Source: Jannaschia seohaensis (GTDB taxonomy: Bacteria > Pseudomonadota > Alphaproteobacteria > Rhodobacterales > Rhodobacteraceae). Taken from it: a stretch of DNA of 64,000 nt. A program made the position numbers and the translations under genes. Shown here piece by piece: positions 8,565 through 17,049 of this stretch. Positions within the stretch are counted from its first letter, which is position 1. Each line of letters begins with the position of its first letter. Below the pieces are notes generated by a model. The model made no database searches. It worked only from the letters and a program-made list of their open reading frames with translations, and was not told the DNA's origin. Location of the stretch: NCBI RefSeq assembly GCF_900116765.1, contig NZ_UETC01000003.1, positions 1-64,000 on the forward strand, written 5' to 3'.

Positions 8565-9290
8565 GTACCGCCTGCCAGGAGGGGTCTGCTCGGCGCGACA
8601 GCGCATCGTCTCGACGTCAGCAAGCCTAATCAGCACGACACGAAGGCGGAGTTTCTCGCCGAGAAAGTCGCCGTCGAGGCCGCCGCGGAGCATGGGCGCG
8701 CGTTGTTCGAAATACTCGCCGGGCAGTTCAGAGAGGGAAGCGATCAAAGAGGCGTATCGGAACGCCTCAGTGATTTCATCGACGCTAGCGAGAACCAGGG
8801 CGGACTGACCAGACGGCCAGACACACCAGTCGATTTGGTGTTGCAGAACGCCAAGGCCGTCGGATTCACTTTCACGCTCGTGCTTGCACTGTATCACGTG
8901 CCTGGCTCTAGTCGAGCGAAAGCAAGAGCTTGCAAGTCAGGAGGCGACCTTCTGGAGCCAAAGGCACCAGCTCCGAACCACTATGCCCGAGCAATCGCCT
9001 TGCGCCTTGCGAAGCTGATCGCGCGGCATACCGGAGAGCGCCCTACGCTGGGCACATCGAGCGAGAGCAATCATCCGTCGACCGATTGCGGCCGCGCCGT
9101 CGAGGACCTCTTCAAGGTTCTCGGGATCAAGGCTCAATTTCGGAACGCAGCGAAATGGGCTATCGACCAGTTGACGGACGAGGACCTTGCGCCGGAGGAG
9201 CCGATTGGCTCTCTGCTCGGTACAAGAGATAACCTCGGATTTTCGACGGGGCGCCCGATCCAAAGATTTAGATTATCGAAGCCCTGCTGA
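8565..9290 (+). other. Open stretch after the integrase stump, unrecognised, possibly decayed island cargo
   Basis: The frame that carries the integrase tail stays open to 9290. Its last third (about 8925-9240: RLAKLIARHTGERPTLGTSS, then LFKVLGIKAQFRNAAKWAID) reads like a short helical protein of the sort found in integrated elements, but I cannot name a family. The middle part looks like frame-shadow sequence. I would not treat it as one gene; at most a C-terminal fragment of an island protein survives. Confidence 0.3.
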
Positions 9291-9368
9291 AAGGTCGCGA
9301 AAAATGGACCTTTCGGGCACCCGACACTCGGCCCCGCTCGCTGCTCAACACACCGAAATCATTCGCGT

Positions 9369-9834
9369 CTAAAGCGTCGGATCATAATTCTGGAGCATAG
9401 CCTGCGTGTCGGAGGTAGTTGCGGCATTCGTTTGGGGTGAAGGTGCGGCAGATCGTGCCGATGGTATCCGAGGCGTCGTCGATCGTCCTGGCATCGATCC
9501 GCCGGAGATGAGCTTTGAGCTTGGCGAAGGCCATCTCGATAGGGTGAGGGCGACCGTGGCCCCAGTGGGGCCGCGAAAGCGCCCGAACGGTCGGGGGAGT
9601 AGGCAGGCAGGAAGAGGAACCAGCATCCGGCGCGGCGCAGGGCTTCGGCAGCGGGGGCGACCTTGTGGGTGGAGGGTTTGTCGAGGATCACGACCGTGCC
9701 TGGCGCGAGGACGGGGGCGAGTTGCGTCTCGACCCAGTCGGTGAAGAGCGCGCCGTTCATCGCGCCTTCGATCGGCCAGGGCGCGATGATCGCGGCGGCG
9801 GTCAGACCGGCCACGAAGGTCTGGGTGCGCACGC
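9369..9834 (-). pseudogene. IS630-family transposase, C-terminal DDE part with an internal insertion
   Basis: On the minus strand from about 9832, TFVAGLTAAAIIAPWPIEGA then MNGALFTDWVETQLAPVLAP and the block leading to FLPAYSPD match IS630-family transposases (Tc1/mariner-like DDE). After YSPD about 40 extra bases interrupt the frame; the family sequence resumes as PIEMAFAKLKAHLRRIDART and ends NECRNYLRHAGYA in another frame. The N-terminal helix-turn-helix half is absent: similarity starts exactly where the DUF3883 fragment on the other strand ends. Inactive. Confidence 0.8.
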
Positions 9835-10004
9835 CCTTCTACATCAGCCGCAACGAGTTGGCCGTGGCCGAGGAGCGACGGTCGGAATGGCGTCTGTTCC
9901 GCCTGTGGAATTTCTCCCGAGAGCCGAAGGCGTTCGAACTGCACCCACCGCTCCATGCCCACGTTTCACTGACCGCGACCACGTTTCAGGCGAGCTTTCA
10001 CTGA
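9834..10004 (+). pseudogene. C-terminal fragment of a DUF3883-domain protein
   Basis: Bases 9834-10004 encode TPFYISRNELAVAEERRSEW then RLFRLWNFSREPKAFEL and end at a proper stop. This is the usual C-terminus of DUF3883 domains (FYVSRNE, SEE, W.LYR...R.PR.F). These domains are common in large helicase- or ATPase-linked proteins of restriction and defence islands. Everything upstream is gone, replaced by the IS630 remnant, so only about 57 residues persist. Bases 10005-10282 hold no gene I recognise. Confidence 0.65.
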
Positions 10005-10282
10005 GGGTCAGTCGAACACCCGTTCCGGCTGTTCGCGCCATGGCAGGGCCGCGAGATCGGTCAGTTTCAACAGGGTCACGGCGGGCAGTCGCCCTTGCCG
10101 AGTGGCGTGGTCTCTGCGCGGCATAAGGGGCAGTATCGCTGTCCAAACGGAGACTGGTTCGAATTAGTCTGCCAGCACCAGAAATCGCGCATCATTTTCA
10201 ATCAATTTCACATTATGCCTTACGCAAGGTTGGCAAACTTCGTTAACTGCTGTCACGGCTCGTTTCTGGTTTGGAGGGTGCG

Positions 10283-12712
10283 ATGTCTGAAGTTGATCCG
10301 AGCGCGGACCTTGTCGCGCCTGGCGAAAACAGTAGCGTCCTCGCGAGTCGAGAGATCAGGCTGCAAGACCTGAGCCGCGCCGAGAAGGCCGCGTATCGCG
10401 GTTTCGCGGAAGCCGTCGCAGAGGCGGGCGGGTTCGAACTCAGCCGCTCCCTGATCGGCAAACTCGTCGATGGCGAGGTCGGCAAGAAGCTCCTGCCTAT
10501 CGGCCAAAAACTCCTGCCGCTCTGGTCGGGCGAGAGCAGTGCCACATACGATCCTGCCGATACCGGAATGGTGAGCGTCAGCCTGATCGGCGAGCGCGGT
10601 CAGATGCAGGCGATGCGAAAGGCGCTGTCGGATCTCGGCATCGCGGAGACGGGCAGTGTCAACAACGCGGTTGATGTGCTTGTCGCCATCGAGGACCTGC
10701 CGAAGCTTCTGACGGTGCCCGGCCTGCGCGACGCCACGCCCAACCTCTCGATGACCAATGCCGGCGCCGTCCTGTCCCAGGGCGCCGAGTCGATGGGAAC
10801 GGACGACTTCAACGCCAAATATCGCGTCGATGGCTCGGGCGTGAAGATCGGGGTCCTTTCGGATTCCTTCGACACCGCCCGCGACAACACCGCCAATCCG
10901 CCGCTGACCACCTATGCCGATGACATCGCCACCGGCGACCTGCCGGCTGGTGTTACCATCCTTCAGGATTTCCCCTTCGGATCGGACGAAGGCCGCGCCA
11001 TGGCGCAGTTGATCTACGATGTCGCGCCGGGGGTCACGTTCTCCTACCACACGGCCTTCGGTGGCGAAGCCACCTTCGCCGGCGGCATCGACGCGCTCGT
11101 GGCCGATGGGGCTGACATCATCGTCGACGACGTGTTCTACGCGATCGATCCTGTCTATCTCGACGGCATCATCTCTCAGGCGGTGGACAACGCCTTCGCC
11201 GCGGGCCGCCAGTATTACTCCTCGGCCGGCAACGGCGCCGTCCAGGCTTTCGCGCAAGACTTCAACCCAGATCCTTTCAACGCCCTGTTCAACGGCGATC
11301 TTTACGAAAGCGTTCACGACTTTAACCCCGATCCAACTTCCACGGATCAAATTCGACAGTTCTTTCTACCCAATGGGGGAACGCTGCGGATCTTTCTGCA
11401 GTGGGCGGACGCCTTCACGAATGCTGATGTCGGCGCCCCTGTCACGGAGACCGATCTCGACATCTTCGTTCTCAATTCCAGCCTAGCCGTCGTGGGTGGC
11501 AGCAATGCCGTCAACACCTCGTCGCCTTTCGAGTTCGTGCAATTCACGAACACGACCGGCTTGGATGCCGTTTTCGGTCTGGCCATTTTCAAGTATTCCG
11601 ACAGCAGCCCGGATACGGAGCGCTTCTTCATCCGCGACTTCGGATCCACCATCGACATCTCCAATCCGAACTTCTTCGAAGCGCCGAACGGAACCGGCGC
11701 CAGCTACGGCCATTCCGGGGCCGAGGGGGGGCTCGGCGTCGGCGCGTCGGCGTATTTCAACACGCCGAATTTCAACAACACCCTCACCGAGGCGGTGCTG
11801 AACGGCTTCTCCTCCGCCGGGGGGGAGCCGATCCTGCGCGACATCGACGGGACGCCGCTCGCGGCGAACGAGCAGACCCGCCAACGCGTCGATATCGTCG
11901 GGCCGGACGGCACCGACACGACCTTCTTCGGCAGCGACGTTGAGCCGAATGGTTTCCCCAACTTCTTCGGCACCTCCGCCGCCGCGCCCCATGTCGCCGC
12001 GGTCGGGGCGCTCTTGCTGGAGGCCGTGCCCAATGCCACGCCGCAGGAGGTCTATGACGCGCTGCGTGCTTCCGCTTTCGGCATGGACAACCCCTTCATC
12101 GCCGCCGACGATGGGAAACTGGCCCTCGTCGACGAGGCGACGGGCCACGGCTTCGTCAACCCGGATGGGGCGCTGCGCCTGCTCGCGAACGTCGTGGAAG
12201 GCGATACGGGGCGCAATCGGCTGGAAGCGACGGGCACGGCGGACGACGTGAACATCCTTCTCGGTCAGTCCGGCAACGACGTGCTGGTCGGTGCCGCGGG
12301 CATCGATCGCCTCTTCGGCGGCGACGACGACGACCGCCTGCAAGGTAAGGCGAGCGACGATGTCCTCTTCGGGGGTGCCGGCAACGACCTTTTGGTCGGC
12401 GGCCGCGGCGCGGACTGGCTGGAAGGCGATGCCGGCTCCGACACGATGTTCGGCGGCGCGGATGCCGACAGCTTCGTGATCAGTTCCGCCATCGGCCGCG
12501 ACAGGATCGCAGATTTCGAGCAGGGCGTGGATCTGATCGTGCTGACCACGGAGTTCCTCGCCCTGGGCGCGGCGACCTATGATGCGATCCTCGGCGGCAC
12601 GAATATCCGGCTGGATGGCGACGTGGTGGCACAGGTGGCTGGCGTATCCCTGGTCGCGACCGATTTCGTCGACGAAACCGGAGCATCGATTTTCGGTCTG
12701 GGTTTGGTATGA
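10283..12712 (+). CDS. Secreted S53-like (sedolisin-type) serine peptidase with RTX repeats
   Basis: 809 residues from ATG 10283, which has GGAGG five bases upstream; a TTG four codons earlier lacks this spacing. The peptidase domain (about 170-620) has KIGVLSDSF (D194), DEGRAMAQLI (E236) and FFGTSAAAPHVAAV (S575). The position that holds His in subtilisins is Glu, as in the Ser-Glu-Asp triad of S53-like peptidases found in S8/S53 superfamily proteins. Residues about 655-745 contain RTX nonapeptides (GGDDDDRLQG, GGAGNDLLVGGRGADWLEG), predicting calcium binding and export by a type I system. No signal peptide and no cysteine were seen. No ABC/MFP exporter is in the window. Confidence 0.85.
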   Translation: MSEVDPSADLVAPGENSSVLASREIRLQDLSRAEKAAYRGFAEAVAEAGGFELSRSLIGKLVDGEVGKKLLPIGQKLLPLWSGESSATYDPADTGMVSVSLIGERGQMQAMRKALSDLGIAETGSVNNAVDVLVAIEDLPKLLTVPGLRDATPNLSMTNAGAVLSQGAESMGTDDFNAKYRVDGSGVKIGVLSDSFDTARDNTANPPLTTYADDIATGDLPAGVTILQDFPFGSDEGRAMAQLIYDVAPGVTFSYHTAFGGEATFAGGIDALVADGADIIVDDVFYAIDPVYLDGIISQAVDNAFAAGRQYYSSAGNGAVQAFAQDFNPDPFNALFNGDLYESVHDFNPDPTSTDQIRQFFLPNGGTLRIFLQWADAFTNADVGAPVTETDLDIFVLNSSLAVVGGSNAVNTSSPFEFVQFTNTTGLDAVFGLAIFKYSDSSPDTERFFIRDFGSTIDISNPNFFEAPNGTGASYGHSGAEGGLGVGASAYFNTPNFNNTLTEAVLNGFSSAGGEPILRDIDGTPLAANEQTRQRVDIVGPDGTDTTFFGSDVEPNGFPNFFGTSAAAPHVAAVGALLLEAVPNATPQEVYDALRASAFGMDNPFIAADDGKLALVDEATGHGFVNPDGALRLLANVVEGDTGRNRLEATGTADDVNILLGQSGNDVLVGAAGIDRLFGGDDDDRLQGKASDDVLFGGAGNDLLVGGRGADWLEGDAGSDTMFGGADADSFVISSAIGRDRIADFEQGVDLIVLTTEFLALGAATYDAILGGTNIRLDGDVVAQVAGVSLVATDFVDETGASIFGLGLV

Positions 12713-12741
12713 TGAGTGGCGCGACAATGAGAGGCTTTGAC

Positions 12742-13266
12742 ATGATGTCCAGGATAGCAGGCGCCGCGGTGCTGGCGGTCTCGCTCTTGCCTTCGGCCGC
12801 CGCCGCGTCCGTTGTGGACTTTACTGGGGCCGTGACGGCTTTCACCGCGCCCACGGGCTATTCAGGGACGCTCACGACAGGCGACCTCTTCGGTGGAACC
12901 CTGTCCTTCGACGAGACGGACCCGCTCTGCCCCGATGCCTGCCTCGTCACGTCGGCGGCGCTGACCATTGGCAGCGGCCTCTCGATCACGATCCCGACGG
13001 ACCCGGTGACGATCTCCTTCGACACGACGACCGCTCCGGGCCTGAACGGGACGTTCAGCTTCGGCGATGTGGACGGGCTGACCAACCTTACGGTCTCCTT
13101 CGGCCTCAATGCCGGGGGGGCTGGCACGTTCGTGTTCGACGCCGATGAAGGAATCGGCTTTGCCTCCGGGACCTTCAGCATCGCAGCGATCCCTCTGCCG
13201 GCTTCGGTCCTACTGCTTCTGGCGGGTGCGGGCGCGCTTGCCGCGCTGCGCCGCCGGCCCAGTTAA
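12742..13266 (+). CDS. VPLPA-CTERM sorting-domain protein
   Basis: 174 residues from ATG 12742 (GAGAGG upstream); in-frame ATGs at 12709 and 12727 would add a short non-hydrophobic lead. It starts with a signal peptide (MMSRIAGAAVLAVSLLPSAA, cleavage near AAAAS), continues with a beta-rich Thr/Gly/Asp region containing one close Cys pair (CPDACL), and ends IPLPASVLLLLAGAGALAAL plus RRR, a VPLPA-type PEP-CTERM tail. Such tails are recognised and removed by an exosortase (XrtD type in proteobacteria), giving a processed surface or extracellular protein. It follows the RTX peptidase at once and may share its transcript. No exosortase gene is present here. Confidence 0.85.
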   Translation: MMSRIAGAAVLAVSLLPSAAAASVVDFTGAVTAFTAPTGYSGTLTTGDLFGGTLSFDETDPLCPDACLVTSAALTIGSGLSITIPTDPVTISFDTTTAPGLNGTFSFGDVDGLTNLTVSFGLNAGGAGTFVFDADEGIGFASGTFSIAAIPLPASVLLLLAGAGALAALRRRPS

Positions 13267-13369
13267 CCGGCCCCGCGATACGCGGCTGGCACGCGCCTCG
13301 TCTTGGCCTGCCCCCCTGAAAAGTGGTTCTCCCTGAAGTAGGCTTTCGAGTCAGATGGAGGGCAGAGAA

Positions 13370-13517
13370 ATGCCCCCAGAAGAAGTACAAGCCTGAAGAG
13401 ATCGTCGGGAAGCTGCGGCAGGCCGATGTGATGGTGTCGCAAGGCCAGTCGGTGGCCGAGGCGGTACGGTCGATCGGCGTCACGCAGTTCACGTACTATC
13501 GGTGGCGGAAAGAGTAT
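13370..13517 (+). pseudogene. IS3-family orfA fragment with a frameshift at the start
   Basis: A GGAGGG site precedes ATG 13370, but the five-C run at 13373-13377 puts that ATG out of frame with the orfA sequence that follows. Removing one C would give MPQKKYKPEEIVGKLRQ, the standard N-terminus. The homology (GQSVAEAVRSIGVTQFTYYR then WRKEYG) stops at about 13517. The upstream sequence CTGCCCCCCTGAAAAGTGG near 13307 resembles the left end of the element. Bases 13518-13707 show only unassignable sequence. Confidence 0.7.
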
Positions 13518-13707
13518 GGCCGAAGGAGGATCCGGCGATCCTCCCGCATAGCCACGCAAAGCTGCCGCTCGACCACCCCATCTGAAGGGCAAGCGCCGTC
13601 ATGCGCATCCGTTCGTCGTGGGCGATCAGCATCCGCGGTGGGGGCGCAACTGTAAGCCTTGCTGCTGGTCACCCAGCGCGGCGATGTGAAGAGCGATAGC
13701 AAACCTT

Positions 13708-14163
13708 TTAGGCGTGCCGCTCGAAAACCTCGGTTGACCCGTCACCCCTCACCAGCAGGGTATCGAAGGTGTCGCGCTGATTGCCCATCTCCATGCCGGG
13801 TGAGCCGATCGGCATGCCAGGAACCGACAGGCCGATGGCTTCCGGTCGTTCAGCGAGCAGACGCACGACATCTGCGGCGGGCACGTGGCCCTCAACGACG
13901 TAACCGTCGACGATTGCGGTGTGGCAAGAGGCCAGTTCGGGCGTGATCCCGGACCGTGCCTTGAGTGCATAAAGGGCGTCCTGGTCGATATCGCGCGCGT
14001 CCACGAGGAAACCCGCGCGCTCCATGTGCTCGACCCATGCCGAGCAGAATCCGCAGGTCGGTGATTTGTAGACCTCGATGCGCGGTGACTGGGTCTGAGC
14101 TTGGGTCCTCCCGGCCAGCCCGGCGGCGGCGACGCCTGCAACAATGAATTCTCGTCTGTTCAT
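13708..14163 (-). CDS. DUF411 periplasmic metal-associated protein
   Basis: 151 residues from ATG 14163. The N-terminus MNRREFIVAGVAAAGLAG is a likely Tat signal (RREFI). The mature part has the DUF411 pattern: IEVYKSPTCGFCSAWVEHME with a CxxC pair, ELASCHTAIVDGYVVEGHVP, and a C-terminal GMEMG region. DUF411 proteins occur with copper-resistance genes and are thought to bind copper through the conserved Cys residues, which would act in the periplasm. It lies 66 bases after the small HMA-domain gene on the same strand, forming a likely two-gene copper-handling unit. Confidence 0.88.
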   Translation of the reverse strand: MNRREFIVAGVAAAGLAGRTQAQTQSPRIEVYKSPTCGFCSAWVEHMERAGFLVDARDIDQDALYALKARSGITPELASCHTAIVDGYVVEGHVPAADVVRLLAERPEAIGLSVPGMPIGSPGMEMGNQRDTFDTLLVRGDGSTEVFERHA

Positions 14164-14229
14164 TCGTATTTCCAGTTCCAATCCTGTTCGGTTTCGGCCG
14201 TCGACTGCTCGAGATTTCACATTGGTTCG

Positions 14230-14424
14230 TCAAGCCGGAGTAGCGGGGTAGCCGGCTTCTTTCAGGGCGATCTGTCGCGCAGCGGCATCCACAGCGGACA
14301 GGATCGTGACGGTCTTCGGCGTCAGGTCGGTATCGACCTTGGCATCCGGATCGATCGATTTGAGGGCCTTGTCGATGGCAGCTGTACAGTGGCCGCAGCT
14401 TATGTCCGGGACGTGAAACTTCAT
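14230..14424 (-). CDS. Heavy-metal-associated (HMA) domain protein, CopZ-like copper chaperone
   Basis: 64 residues, the size of a free-standing ferredoxin-like metallochaperone. It opens MKFHVPDISCGHCTAAIDKAL, with the CxxC (here CGHC) copper(I)-binding motif in the first loop, and ends KEAGYPATPA. The cytoplasmic role would be to carry Cu(I) to an exporter. An AAGGAG site lies just upstream of the ATG. The neighbouring DUF411 gene supports a copper function; no copper ATPase or oxidase is in the window. The gene begins only 27 bases after the broken end of tctA. Confidence 0.88.
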   Translation of the reverse strand: MKFHVPDISCGHCTAAIDKALKSIDPDAKVDTDLTPKTVTILSAVDAAARQIALKEAGYPATPA

Positions 14425-14451
14425 TTTGAGTTCTCCTTGGCGTGTCGAGTC

Positions 14452-14790
14452 TTAGAGGCTGATCTCCAGTGCCTCGCGCGCCCGGCCGGACCTCGCCATG
14501 GCGTTGCCGTCGGCCGCCGTCGCTGCGGCCGCCGCCGTGCCCGGCGTGTTGATCAGGATCGCAGGGATCGAGCCGGCATAGATGACGCCCTTGTAGGCGC
14601 CGAGCAGAAATGGGAGCCCGATCAGCGTGTCCATGACGAATGTGAAGGGGGCGAGCACCGCGACCGCCATCGTTGCCGTGAGCCCAGGCAGCGCACCGAC
14701 GAAGATGCCGGCAAGAAGGCCCAGCAGCGCGACCCCGACCACGACCGGGTCGAGGATCATCTGGAAGCCCATGGCGAGGTCAGCCAGCAT
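14452..14790 (-). pseudogene. tctA: Truncated TctA-family tripartite tricarboxylate transporter large permease
   Basis: 112 residues that match the N-terminus of TctA permeases (GALPGLTATMAVAVLAPFTF, GVIYAGSIPAILINTPGTA then AAAATAADGNAMARSGRARE). Complete proteins have about 500 residues and some 11-12 membrane segments; this copy ends at REALEISL followed by a stop, so about three quarters is missing. The break lies next to the HMA gene, which points to a deletion or replacement of the 3' part. It cannot form a working permease. Confidence 0.85.
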
Positions 14791-15270
14791 TCAGAACGGT
14801 CCCGCGGGAAGCAGCACGTCGAGCACGCCGTTGAATAGCAGGTAAATCGCCACCGGTGCGGCCAGCGCGAGCCGCGCGACCACAACCGGTCTGCGGTTCC
14901 CGAACGTGAGCGAAAGGGCGGCAATCAGCGCCGCCGCGGCCGCGATGTAGCCCACCCAGAAGATCATCGCCGTCGCGCCCGTGAGGGCCGCGGTCACCGT
15001 CAGAACCCGTCCAGGACGTTCCACGGATATCGGGGGCGCCGCTTGCAGCGCACCCCGCACGAGCAGGATGAGCGAGATCGCCGCCGTCGCGCCGCCGGCG
15101 AGGATCGGAAAGAAAGCCGGCGAACGCACGTTGCCGAACTGCCGGAAGCCGTCGCTCTGCACTTCCCCGGGCGCCAGCATCAGCGCTGTAAGCCCTAGGG
15201 CGAGCGTTAGCGCTCCCGTGATCGTGTCGGCGTTGCGAGGGGATGGGCGGTATGACACCCTGCTCTCCAT
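14791..15270 (-). CDS. tctB: TctB-family tripartite tricarboxylate transporter small permease
   Basis: 159 residues from ATG 15270; a longer frame to 15321 adds residues unlike the family. Four hydrophobic segments (ITGALTLALGLTALMLA; AFFPILAGGATAAISLILLV; a central pair around IFWVGYIAAAAALIAAL; a C-terminal one) fit the small TctB membrane subunit, and SPAFFPIL is a common motif. It is adjacent to truncated tctA, and no tctC binding-protein gene is present, so the transporter is probably dead. It is divergent from the catabolic block starting at 15488. Confidence 0.8.
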   Translation of the reverse strand: MESRVSYRPSPRNADTITGALTLALGLTALMLAPGEVQSDGFRQFGNVRSPAFFPILAGGATAAISLILLVRGALQAAPPISVERPGRVLTVTAALTGATAMIFWVGYIAAAAALIAALSLTFGNRRPVVVARLALAAPVAIYLLFNGVLDVLLPAGPF

Positions 15271-15487
15271 ATTGCATGCAATAATGCAAGCTGGCAGCAG
15301 ACTGCATTGAACAAGGCGCAAATATAGTTCAAAAATATAATCATAATATCAGGTACGTGCGGGAATTTTGGGTCTGGTGAGCGTTTCCGCCTTCACGATC
15401 CACGGCACTCTCTTGCCGTCAGGATGGCCAAATGTGTGTGCAATATATGCGCCATGACGCAGGCGCGCAGTCAGCGAGAAGTACACC

Positions 15488-16249
15488 GTGCCCCAGACAG
15501 AACGCCCCGAGAGCGACGTGCCCCCAATTCGAATCGGCATGCTTACGCCGTCGTCGAACACTGTACTGGAGCCGGCGACGAACGCCCTCGTCGCCCCCAT
15601 CTCCGACAAGGTCAGCGTCCACTTCGGGCGATTCCGCGTCACGCGGATCGCGCTCGACGGCGACTCCGACCAGCAGTTCGCCGACGACGCGATCCTCGGC
15701 GCGGCCGACCTGCTGGCCGACGCGCGCCCCTCGCTGATCGCCTGGAACGGGACTGCGGCGAGCTGGCGCGGGTTCGACATCGACGACCGGCTCTGCGCCA
15801 TGATCGAGGAGCGGACGGGCTGTCCGGCGACCTCGGCCATCGTGGGGCTGAACGAGGCGCTGGCGCTGTTCGGTGTGCGCCGTCTCGGCCTCGTCACGCC
15901 CTATACTGAAGACGTCGAGCAGGCGATCGCGGCGAACTACGCGCGGATCGGCGTCAAGGTCGTCGCGGCTCGCCGGTCCGATCTGTCCGACAATTACGCC
16001 TTCGCCACCATCGGCGCGGCGACGGTGCGCGAGATGTGCCGGGAGGTCGCCTCGGAAGGGGCTGAGGCCGTCGCCGTGGTTTGCACCAACATGCGGGGGC
16101 CGCTGGTCGCGCGGGCCGTCGAGGACGAGTACAATGTGCCCGTGATCGATTCCATCGCCGTCACCCTGTGGACCGCGCTTCGAAAGCTCGGCCTCGATAC
16201 CGCGCCGCTGGCGCGCTTCGGCAGGCTCTTCGCCGCCGGCGCTGGCTGA
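15488..16249 (+). CDS. Arylmalonate decarboxylase / maleate isomerase-like protein (Asp/Glu racemase superfamily)
   Basis: 253 residues from GTG 15488. The opening IRIGMLTPSSNTVLEP is a hallmark of the maleate cis-trans isomerase / arylmalonate decarboxylase branch. The second catalytic cysteine is present in VAVVCTNMRG (C199), while the first half-site reads IAWNGTAASW, with no cysteine, as in decarboxylases that use a single Cys. This favours a decarboxylase or unilateral isomerase over a two-Cys racemase, but the substrate cannot be assigned. It heads a co-directional block with GntR regulators, a second racemase-like gene, a TRAP system and an amidohydrolase. Confidence 0.75.
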   Translation: MPQTERPESDVPPIRIGMLTPSSNTVLEPATNALVAPISDKVSVHFGRFRVTRIALDGDSDQQFADDAILGAADLLADARPSLIAWNGTAASWRGFDIDDRLCAMIEERTGCPATSAIVGLNEALALFGVRRLGLVTPYTEDVEQAIAANYARIGVKVVAARRSDLSDNYAFATIGAATVREMCREVASEGAEAVAVVCTNMRGPLVARAVEDEYNVPVIDSIAVTLWTALRKLGLDTAPLARFGRLFAAGAG

Positions 16250-16253
16250 GGCC

Positions 16254-16933
16254 GTGACGCAACGCGAACCCGCGACGGCGGAGGCGGGCGCACGGCCCGA
16301 CCGTGGCGGCGGGTTGCATGACTACCTCCGCGACAGCATCCGCGACCTGATCCTGCGTGGCTCGCTCGCGGCTGGCGCCCGCCTTGCCGAGGCCGAGCTC
16401 TGCGCCCGGTTCGACGTGTCGCGCACGCCCATGCGCGAGGCGCTCAAGGCGCTTTCGGCCGAGGGGCTCCAGCCCAATCGTGGGGCGACGGTTGCGCCGC
16501 TCGACCCGGCGCGGCTGCGCGACCTCTTCGAGGCGAAGGGCGCCATCGAGCACTTCATCGGCCTGCAATCGGCCGTGCGCGCCTCTCCGATGCCGATATC
16601 GAGGATCTGCAGCGCCTCCACGAGCGCCTCGTGGCGGCCGAGGTGGCGGAGGCCACGCAGATCTACACCGAACTGAACGAGGCGTTTCAGCTCGAACGCG
16701 CGCGGCTTGCCGGTAATGCCGAGCTGCTGAAGGTTTACGAGCGCTTGCAGCAGAACATTCTGCGCGCCCGCCACCGCGTCAACAACGATCCCGCATGGGT
16801 CCGGGCTTCGCTCGCTGAACACGAGGGGATCAGTGCGGCGCTGGCTGTGCGCGGCCGGCTCGACCTCGCCGACCGGCTTGTGGCACATAACGAGGCGACC
16901 GCCGCCGCGATAATCGCCAAGATTGACCTTTAG
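16254..16933 (+). pseudogene. GntR/FadR-type regulator interrupted by a frameshift
   Basis: GTG 16254 opens four bases after the preceding stop. The first frame has the winged helix (RDLILRGSLAAGARLAEAEL, FDVSRTPMREALKALSAEGL) and the start of the FCD domain up to about IEHFIGLQSAV. Near 16575 family sequence moves to another frame, which reads LSDADIEDLQRLHERLVAAE and continues to a stop at 16933 (LARHRVNN, EHEGISAALAVRGRLDLADR). One missing or two extra bases explain the shift. Either the gene is inactive or there is a sequencing error; if corrected it would give a normal regulator of about 225 residues. Confidence 0.8.
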
Positions 16934-17049
16934 CGCGTTCCCGAGGCCGTTGGTCCCGCCGTTCCTTGCCCCACGTCCTGGGCCGGGCGATTGCGCACCC
17001 GACCGGGACGCGCGATAGGAGAAGGCGCAAGGGTAGGGAGCCGTTCACC

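Noticed and set aside
11483-12727. Minus-strand 414-codon frame opposite the serine peptidase
   Set aside because: Arg/His/Glu-rich antisense shadow without a ribosome site or motif.
10283-13266. CRISPR-like or satellite repeats in the RTX coding regions
   Set aside because: The periodicity is the nonapeptide code of RTX repeats inside reading frames, not spacer-repeat structure. No CRISPR array was seen anywhere in the window.
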